In this document: piece after piece, positions 58,682 through 64,000 of the stretch
Numbering within the stretch: position 1 is the first letter of the stretch
Layout: each line of letters starts with the position of its first letter
Assembly: GCA_964569385.1 (NCBI GenBank)
Contig: CAZMUM010000003.1
Location: forward strand, 1 to 64,000
DNA length: 64,000 nt
Reading direction: 5' to 3'
DNA from: JAADHX01 sp964569385
GTDB lineage: Bacteria; Actinomycetota; Acidimicrobiia; Acidimicrobiales; Poriferisodalaceae
The notes under the pieces: model-generated
What the model saw: the letters and a program-made list of their open reading frames with translations, nothing else
The model's database searches: none
Told to the model about the DNA's origin: nothing
Made by a program: the position numbers and the translations under genes

Positions 58682-61407
58682 TGCGCAGGTTTGGGCTGGC
58701 TGCTCTTGCCCTAGCTCTGTTCTGGTCCGTTTTGACTGCCCCGCCTGCGGCGGCCGTGGCCGTCGGGTCGGTAACGGTCAGTGGACCCTCGACGGCGGAC
58801 GTGAACACCAATATTCAGCTCACGATCGCCTTCAGCTGTTCTGGCGACGAGACCTGCACCAACGTCACAATCTCGATGTCGTACACCACCCTGGTTGGTG
58901 TAGGCGTTCAGAGTTTCACCATTGGTGATATTCAACCAGGTTCGACCGGTCAGATCTTTGCGACAGCCAAGTTCCCCAGTTCTGCTCCCCATGGCGCGGT
59001 CGGTGTCGCCACCGCAGTGATGGACGTGGGCAGCGGCCAGAACGCAACCTCCGATAAGTCCATTGCGGCGAACAACCCGCCCCCGCCAACGACTACAACG
59101 ACCACGACAACTTCAACGTCAACTACTTCTACCTCGTCGACATCGACCACCTCGACGCCGCCAACAACAACAACAACAACAACGCCAGCAAGCACGACGT
59201 CGTCGACGTTGGGCGGACCAGGCACGACATCCACGACGACTTCCACAACAACGACCAGCACCACGACCACAACAACTGCGCCGCCGGCTGCCAACTATGG
59301 CGTCGACAAAAATCGGTCGAATAGTGAAGTGGCACTCGGTGAGGCGGTCGATTGGATGCTACGAACCTGGTCATGGGGGAACCTCGACGTGTCTGGTCTC
59401 GGCTGGAGCGATGAGCTTCCGCCACAGACGGTGGCCGACAGCTTCTACACCGGTCTGTGGACACCATCGACGGTGACGGCGACGTTCGAGTATCGGGTTG
59501 GCGGAACGTGGTCGGTCATCGGAACCGTCGATGGCGATGACGGGGTGTGGTACGTGCTTCCTTCGGAAACGAGCCAGGTAAGGGCCACCTTCAACGGTGG
59601 AGGAGCGGTACCCCAAACCTTCAACGTTTACGACCCTCACCGTGTGCGGACGACGGGGTCGAGGCCAGATCGCAACGGCAACTGGTACACACTTCCGGCA
59701 ATACCAAACAACTGCGCGTCCTGGGTAAGCAACAACGCCGGGACCCGTGATGACTGCGCCTCAACCCGTCTGATCGAACCTGCTGCGAGGCCCGCTCCCG
59801 ACATTTGGGTCGAAACCGGAAACCTGAAGCCAACTTCGGAAGTCAGCTTCCTGGTTCGTGTTGCCAACTCGTGGAACGCCCAGGTCGACTTCGTCGATCC
59901 GTTCCTGGCGTTTCACATGCCGGACGAGCTTGACTATGTCGGGTGGGAGTACGTTTCTGGCGGACCTGATCCAGCGATCACCGTGCTGCCTGATCACGGT
60001 GCCGCTGGTCGAACGCTGCTTAGGTTCGACTGGTCCGAGACGTTGGTTCCTGGCGGCTCCCGCGACGTAAGGGTATTCGCCACTGTCGGAATGGGCGTAC
60101 CGATTGGCCACTACCCCATTGGCGTGCTGTCGCAAACGAACACGCCCACGAGCAACATCGAGTGCGCAGGTAGCCAAGCCGCCGACGGAGCCGATGTGGA
60201 CCAGGACGGCGATACAGCCGAACAGCTGTGCTCGCTCAGCCGGTCTGTCTATGTCGGCGAAGCGGTCTTAACCGAAGCTGTCATGCTCGTACGAGGCGAA
60301 CCAGCGCTTGATCCGCTCGACTGGTCGACACTTCAGCCGCCAGCCCAGCCTTGCCCAGACATAGGCGTCTACACGTTTTACCCGTGTGTGGCCCAGACGA
60401 AGTCGTTGGGTCAGAGCGACTACCGCCTCGAAGTGTTCAACGCCGGAAACGTCGCCCTCACCGACTTCACGCTCTACAACACTCTGCCGTTCGTCGGCGA
60501 CAGTGGCGTAACTCCGGTGCTGTCAGGTTTTGCTCGTGGCAGCGAGTGGCGACCGTCTCTTCAGTCGCCACTGGTGATCGTCGAGGCTCCACCCGGAGTC
60601 ACTATCGAGTACTCGTCAGAAACCAACCCGTGTCGCAATGAACTTGGTGCCGGGGGTACTTGGCCATCAGGTTGCATCGACGATTGGGGACCCCCGCCGC
60701 CCGACCTGCGACTAGTGCAAGCCATTCGGATCCGTGGTGAGTTCCCCGCTGGGAACCGTTGGGAAGGTGGCGTCGGCATCGTTGTCGAGTACGACATGGA
60801 TGCATCGCAGGGTTCGCCGTTCGGGGGCGAAATTGGCTGGACGTCGTTTGGGTATCAGGTCGAACGAGCCGACAATGGGCTCGAACTTCCGGCATCGGAA
60901 CCACGCAAGACTGGCATGGTCATCAAGGCGCCAGACAACGGCGTTGGATCGATTGTTTGGCTCGACGAGGACCGTAACGGCATTCGAGATCCAGGCGAAC
61001 TTGGTATCAACGGAGTTGAGGTAACCCTGTTCCGCCAGGACGGTTCGGTCGAAGCAGTTACCTTCACTGACAACCTCCAGGGCGATCCTGCTCAGCCTGG
61101 ATTCTATTTCTTTGGTGATCGTTCGCCTGGCACCTACTACGTGCAGTTCGAAGCTCCACGGCCAGGTTGGAACGTCATGCTGCCCAATCAGGGCAACGAC
61201 GACACGGTCGATTCAGATGCTTCGATGAGTACCTTGCGTACTCCGCTGATAGTGCTCGGGCTCGATGACTTCCAGCTCTCATGGGATCTCGCTTACTTCG
61301 CACCACTCGGGCCGCTCGATTGTGATGCCTCCGGAGCAGTGTTCGACCCAACGAACACCGCCGCAGACCGGCGCGAAGTGAACGATCGGTTGCAATGTCC
61401 GAACTAA
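58681..61407 (+). CDS. Secreted surface protein with Thr-rich stalk and SdrD-like B domain
   Basis: 908 residues. Signal peptide at 1-26 (RRFGLAALALALFWSVLTAPPAAA). A small N-terminal beta domain is followed by a Thr/Ser/Pro stalk (about 131-203), probably O-glycosylated. A long middle region contains DUF11-like beta-sandwich repeats (PDIWVETGNLKPTSEVSFLV, VFNAGNVALTDFTLYNTLPF). Residues about 757-823 match an SdrD-type B domain: GSIVWLDEDRNGIRDPGELG, with a Ca-binding acidic loop. It has no LPXTG, no C-terminal helix and ends in NDRLQCPN, so it may be retained by the pilin partners. Its ATG overlaps the previous stop by one base. Confidence 0.85.
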   Translation: MRRFGLAALALALFWSVLTAPPAAAVAVGSVTVSGPSTADVNTNIQLTIAFSCSGDETCTNVTISMSYTTLVGVGVQSFTIGDIQPGSTGQIFATAKFPSSAPHGAVGVATAVMDVGSGQNATSDKSIAANNPPPPTTTTTTTTSTSTTSTSSTSTTSTPPTTTTTTTPASTTSSTLGGPGTTSTTTSTTTTSTTTTTTAPPAANYGVDKNRSNSEVALGEAVDWMLRTWSWGNLDVSGLGWSDELPPQTVADSFYTGLWTPSTVTATFEYRVGGTWSVIGTVDGDDGVWYVLPSETSQVRATFNGGGAVPQTFNVYDPHRVRTTGSRPDRNGNWYTLPAIPNNCASWVSNNAGTRDDCASTRLIEPAARPAPDIWVETGNLKPTSEVSFLVRVANSWNAQVDFVDPFLAFHMPDELDYVGWEYVSGGPDPAITVLPDHGAAGRTLLRFDWSETLVPGGSRDVRVFATVGMGVPIGHYPIGVLSQTNTPTSNIECAGSQAADGADVDQDGDTAEQLCSLSRSVYVGEAVLTEAVMLVRGEPALDPLDWSTLQPPAQPCPDIGVYTFYPCVAQTKSLGQSDYRLEVFNAGNVALTDFTLYNTLPFVGDSGVTPVLSGFARGSEWRPSLQSPLVIVEAPPGVTIEYSSETNPCRNELGAGGTWPSGCIDDWGPPPPDLRLVQAIRIRGEFPAGNRWEGGVGIVVEYDMDASQGSPFGGEIGWTSFGYQVERADNGLELPASEPRKTGMVIKAPDNGVGSIVWLDEDRNGIRDPGELGINGVEVTLFRQDGSVEAVTFTDNLQGDPAQPGFYFFGDRSPGTYYVQFEAPRPGWNVMLPNQGNDDTVDSDASMSTLRTPLIVLGLDDFQLSWDLAYFAPLGPLDCDASGAVFDPTNTAADRREVNDRLQCPN
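59074..59290 (+). repeat. ACN-rich low-complexity tract (Thr/Ser/Pro stalk)
   Basis: About 70 codons dominated by ACA, ACG, ACC and AGC/TCG; runs of Thr interrupted by Ser, Pro and one LGGPGT hinge. The codons are varied, so slippage is not the only origin. The complement is open and Val-rich but not a gene. Confidence 0.9.
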
Positions 61408-62501
61408 CGACACCTCCTCGATTGGTCTGGTCTGGACGATCGGTCTGGTCCGCCGGTGTGCTGACCCTTGTGCTTGTAGTTGCAGCATGCACGTCGGCGA
61501 CCGAAGCGGGGTCCGACGGAGCGCTCCTGTCTGGCCAGACAGGAACTACAACAGGCGAACCGGCCCAGCCGTCGGCAGGCGCTAACGGCATCGACCCTGA
61601 AGCTGGAGGTCTCGCGGTTGGCGATGTGGCATCCAACGGGGCGCGGCGAAGCGACGGCGTGTTGGCCGACTCGGTTCCCAACCAGATAGTTGTCGCTGGT
61701 GGTCCTGGGGCAATGTTGATCGACCGAGCTACCGGCGACCAGATCGTGCTGGTCAGCCCCGAACCCATTGCGCCTGGCACGAGCCCAGACTCAGCCGAAC
61801 AGATCATTGGTGCATTCGATGTGGGTAGTGGGCGAATCGTGTTCGAGACCGAGGCACAAGATTCGACGACGATCTCGATTCTCCGAGCCGGGGGAAACGT
61901 AGAGCAACTCGGCATCGGTTCTCATGTAGGTGTAAACGCCGCGAGGCAACTGATGGCCTATGTCGTCAGCAGTGGAACGGTCGTGGTAGCGGATCTCGAC
62001 ACCGGCGAAATTCGTTCAGAAGTCTCGGTCGACGGCGATGTTGGGGCCCTGGCCTGGACGCCATCGGGATCACGGCTCGCTATCGGCTGGCTTGATGGGC
62101 GCGCATCGTCGCAATCGTCGAGCAACGTCGTGTCGATCGCTGATGTCGACGCCAACGGTGTCAGCTCTGCGCCCGTCCTGGCGGCAAAATCTCGTTCGAT
62201 TCAGTGGCACTTCCCGACCTGGATCGACGATGAGACCCTTGTCGTGATCGAACAAGACCTTGTCACCGCTGACACCTTCTCGGGTCGGGAGGCCGTTGGT
62301 GTGGCCAGGCTTGCTGTTATCGATCTGACGAGTAACCGGGTAATCAGTTCGACCGAATTGCCAACCGGTGTCATAGCGGCCGACGCGAGCCCCGATGGCG
62401 AAGCGGTCGCGATTGTGGGAACTGACGGAATTGTGCGCTGGTGGTCAGCCGGCGGAACGGGTTTGCTTGCCGTCGGCGTGTGGACTTCGGCCACCTGGTA
62501 G
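61395..62501 (+). CDS. Putative lipoprotein with beta-propeller-like repeats
   Basis: 368 residues. The signal peptide ends in a lipobox, LVVAAC (Cys near residue 32), so the protein is attached to the outer side of the membrane. From about residue 90, repeated four-stranded blocks with IVVAGGPGAMLIDRATGDQIV, GDVGALAWTPSGSRLAIGWLDG and GVIAADASPDGEAVAIVGTDG look like WD40/TolB-type propeller blades. The ATG at 61395 overlaps the adhesin gene by 13 bp. It is the last gene of the prepilin/adhesin operon and may anchor or scaffold the assembly. Confidence 0.78.
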   Translation: MSELTTPPRLVWSGRSVWSAGVLTLVLVVAACTSATEAGSDGALLSGQTGTTTGEPAQPSAGANGIDPEAGGLAVGDVASNGARRSDGVLADSVPNQIVVAGGPGAMLIDRATGDQIVLVSPEPIAPGTSPDSAEQIIGAFDVGSGRIVFETEAQDSTTISILRAGGNVEQLGIGSHVGVNAARQLMAYVVSSGTVVVADLDTGEIRSEVSVDGDVGALAWTPSGSRLAIGWLDGRASSQSSSNVVSIADVDANGVSSAPVLAAKSRSIQWHFPTWIDDETLVVIEQDLVTADTFSGREAVGVARLAVIDLTSNRVISSTELPTGVIAADASPDGEAVAIVGTDGIVRWWSAGGTGLLAVGVWTSATW

Positions 62502-62538
62502 AGCAGCATCCACTTTGGGTGGTGTGTGTCGACCGTGA

Positions 62539-62557
62539 CGGTGCGGGTTCGGCACCG
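62539..62557 (+). terminator. Possible hairpin after the prepilin/adhesin operon
   Basis: CGGTGC and GCACCG are separated by 7 nt, just after the lipoprotein stop and before the next gene. There is no T-run, so intrinsic termination is doubtful. Confidence 0.3.
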
Positions 62558-62587
62558 AAAGCCTCGGGCGAGTGGTAGACCGAAGTC

Positions 62588-63445
62588 ATGACTTTGATTC
62601 TGGTTCTTCACCCCGGAGCAATGGGTTCGTCGGTGGCGGCGGCGTTGGCAACAGACCATGAGGTCGCATACTGCAGCGCTGGGCGAAGCGAAGCGACAGT
62701 GGAGCGAGCTGCGAAGCTTGGCTTACGCGAATTCGACACCCTCGCCCGTGCCATCGGGGTGGCCGATGTGTTGATTTCGATTTGTCCACCGGTAGCGGCC
62801 ATCGACGTTGCCTTACAAGCAGGCGCTCTTGGTTTCGACGGCGTATACGTCGATGCCAACGCCATTGCGGCCGTTACTGCACTCGACGTTCAGGCTGCGG
62901 TCCCGGCTGCATCTTTCGTCGACGGAGGGATTGTTGGCCCGCCGGGCTGGGCCGCGGGAACCACACGGCTCTACCTATCCGGAGAGTCGACCCAGGTGGT
63001 TGTTTCACTGTTCGGAGGTTCGCCCATCGAAGCAATCACCGTTGGTGAAGAGGTGGGTCAGGCATCGGCGCTCAAGATGGCATACGCCGGCTGGACAAAG
63101 GGCAGTAGTGCACTATTGCTGGCGATAGCGGCGTACGCCCAACAGGCGGGGGTTGCCGACGCGTTGATGGCTGAATGGGGTCGGTCGTTACCCGGTCTTG
63201 AGGCGCGTCTGTATCGGACCGCCGTCGGAACCTCACCAAAGGCGTGGAGATTCGTTGGCGAGATGGACGAGATTGCCAAGAGTCTGGCCGCAGCCGGGTT
63301 ACCGTCGAGTTTTCACGAGGCCGCCGCCGCGGTGTACGCCAAAATGGCTGAAAGGCCTCTGGTCCTCCATGACGTTGCTGACGAGACCGATGAAATCGAT
63401 GATGATGTGGTTTGTCGGTCTGTTATCGAACAGCTTCTCAGCTAG
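62588..63445 (+). CDS. NAD(P)-dependent dehydrogenase, 6PGDH-like with DUF1932 domain
   Basis: 285 residues. The N-terminal Rossmann fold begins LILVLHPGAMGSSVAAALATD (GxMGxx), with DVLISICPPVAAID and FVDGGIVGPPGWAAGTTRLYLSG as the catalytic Gly/Ser loop of beta-hydroxyacid dehydrogenases. The helical C-terminal half (ASALKMAYAGWTKGSSALLLA) holds the catalytic Lys, followed by the DUF1932-type segment SFHEAAAAVYAKMAERP. It oxidises a hydroxy acid; the substrate is unknown. It is about 86 bp after the operon end and tail-to-tail with the CoA-transferase. Confidence 0.87.
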   Translation: MTLILVLHPGAMGSSVAAALATDHEVAYCSAGRSEATVERAAKLGLREFDTLARAIGVADVLISICPPVAAIDVALQAGALGFDGVYVDANAIAAVTALDVQAAVPAASFVDGGIVGPPGWAAGTTRLYLSGESTQVVVSLFGGSPIEAITVGEEVGQASALKMAYAGWTKGSSALLLAIAAYAQQAGVADALMAEWGRSLPGLEARLYRTAVGTSPKAWRFVGEMDEIAKSLAAAGLPSSFHEAAAAVYAKMAERPLVLHDVADETDEIDDDVVCRSVIEQLLS

Positions 63446-64000
63446 TTGCAGGGCCGAGCAGAACGGCTCGTGAGGTCAGATCGGCGACAGTTGCCTCGTC
63501 CCAGCCGAGCCAGTCGCAGAACACATCCTCGTGATGCTCGCCAAGATGGGGAGCTCGCGACCTGACGCCGCTGCTGGCATCTGAGAACCGATATGGCGAG
63601 TCGACCAAACGCCGAGTTTGTCCGGTGCCATCGTCGACCTCGGCAAACACTTTTCGTTCCACAACCGTTGGCGACGTGAGGACTCGGGGCCCATCGTGTA
63701 CGTCGCCCCAGGCGATCGCCATTCGGTCGAGCTCGGCGCATAGGTCGGCCCGCACCTCAAAACTTGAAACCCATTCCCGGATCGCGGCGCCCCTGCATTC
63801 GATTTTCATGGCGAGGTCGGCACCATCGGGGGTCGGATCGTGTACACCTGCGTGACGACTCAGCTGGCTCCACACATACCTCGCTTCACCCGCCAAGAGG
63901 ATCGGCGGGCTCGACTCGTCGCCGGTCGAGGTCTGGTAGACGGTGCCGCCGAGCCTGACGACGGGTTGTTCGTCGGCGGTGTGATGCACGTAGTCGTCGG
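63438..64000 (-). CDS. CaiB/BaiF-family CoA-transferase (family III), C-terminal part
   Basis: The gene runs off the right edge; about 187 residues of the C-terminus are visible and the frame is open beyond 64000, so the GTG at 63989 is not assumed to be the start. Typical family III features: FEVRADLCAELDRMAIAWGDVHDGPRVLTSPTVVERKVFAEVDDGTGQTRRLVDSPYRFSD-type ending (quoted in parts: WGDVHDGPRVL, VVERKVFAEVD, LVDSPYRFSD) and the closing APHLGEHHEDVFCDWLGWDE. The catalytic Asp lies upstream, outside the window. It transfers CoA between carboxylic acids. It overlaps the DUF1932 gene by 8 bp. Confidence 0.85.
   Translation of the reverse strand, partial: DDYVHHTADEQPVVRLGGTVYQTSTGDESSPPILLAGEARYVWSQLSRHAGVHDPTPDGADLAMKIECRGAAIREWVSSFEVRADLCAELDRMAIAWGDVHDGPRVLTSPTVVERKVFAEVDDGTGQTRRLVDSPYRFSDASSGVRSRAPHLGEHHEDVFCDWLGWDEATVADLTSRAVLLGPATS

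Noticed and set aside
58950..59294. Val-rich open frame on the minus strand
   Set aside because: It is the complement of the ACN-rich threonine tract; a repetitive Val run without any start context is an artefact of that composition.

Overview
The window reads as chromosomal DNA of a moderately GC-rich (about 60% by eye) actinobacterium, most likely of the class Acidimicrobiia or a close relative. The lineage markers are: an arabinofuranosyltransferase of the AftD type, a mycothiol-type DinB enzyme, a DUF222/HNH (13E12) protein, a C-terminal array of GYW...DGG..FGDA repeats, many GTG/TTG starts, and many genes with no Shine-Dalgarno but a TANNNT box 6-9 nt before the start codon (leaderless style). 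The assignment is inference; no rRNA, tRNA or CRISPR array was seen.

Layout. 1-4253: a PLP aminotransferase, a lipoprotein zinc peptidase, an Hsp15-like S4 protein and an orphan HExxH protein. 4220-14485: an exopolysaccharide cluster with a priming phosphoglycosyltransferase, a GT4, a Wzz/BY-kinase, an O-antigen-ligase/polymerase-like protein, a GT2, a polysaccharide deacetylase, an unknown protein, and an HTTM-like membrane pair. 14703-19532: a giant secreted multidomain protein. 19581-24952: a cN-II-type nucleotidase, malic enzyme, thioesterase II, a hemolysin III protein and a methyltransferase. 24972-36888: a cell-envelope glycan cluster with a dolichol-phosphate-mannose-synthase-like GT2, a PIG-V-like mannosyltransferase, a GT39, a GLF-like flavoprotein, a GT4, AftD and a flippase. 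Together these look like a lipid-linked donor plus outer-face glycosyltransferase pathway.

36878-42452 is the most disturbed part: a cytochrome P450, a heavily deleted ATP-dependent DNA ligase relic split by a complete IS5-family element (17-bp perfect terminal repeats, TAA target duplication), about 660 bp of decayed DNA, and a DUF222/HNH gene with a strong-looking leaderless promoter. 42605-53015 (and on to 54388) is metabolic housekeeping: MDMPI-like protein, histidine phosphatase, class II aldolase, HAD phosphatase, TetR regulator, gnd-zwf, a two-subunit MaoC dehydratase, an ABC1/UbiB kinase and two acyl-CoA dehydrogenases.

54539-62501 is a five-gene, overlap-coupled operon: two canonical type IV prepilins (one carrying a roughly 500-residue beta-rich body), a PilX-like protein, a 908-residue secreted protein with a Thr stalk and an SdrD-like B domain, and a beta-propeller lipoprotein. 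No assembly ATPase or prepilin peptidase is present. This looks like a pilus-tip or surface-adhesin module and is the best candidate here for an undescribed system. The window closes with a DUF1932 dehydrogenase and the C-terminal end of a CaiB/BaiF CoA-transferase cut by the right edge.
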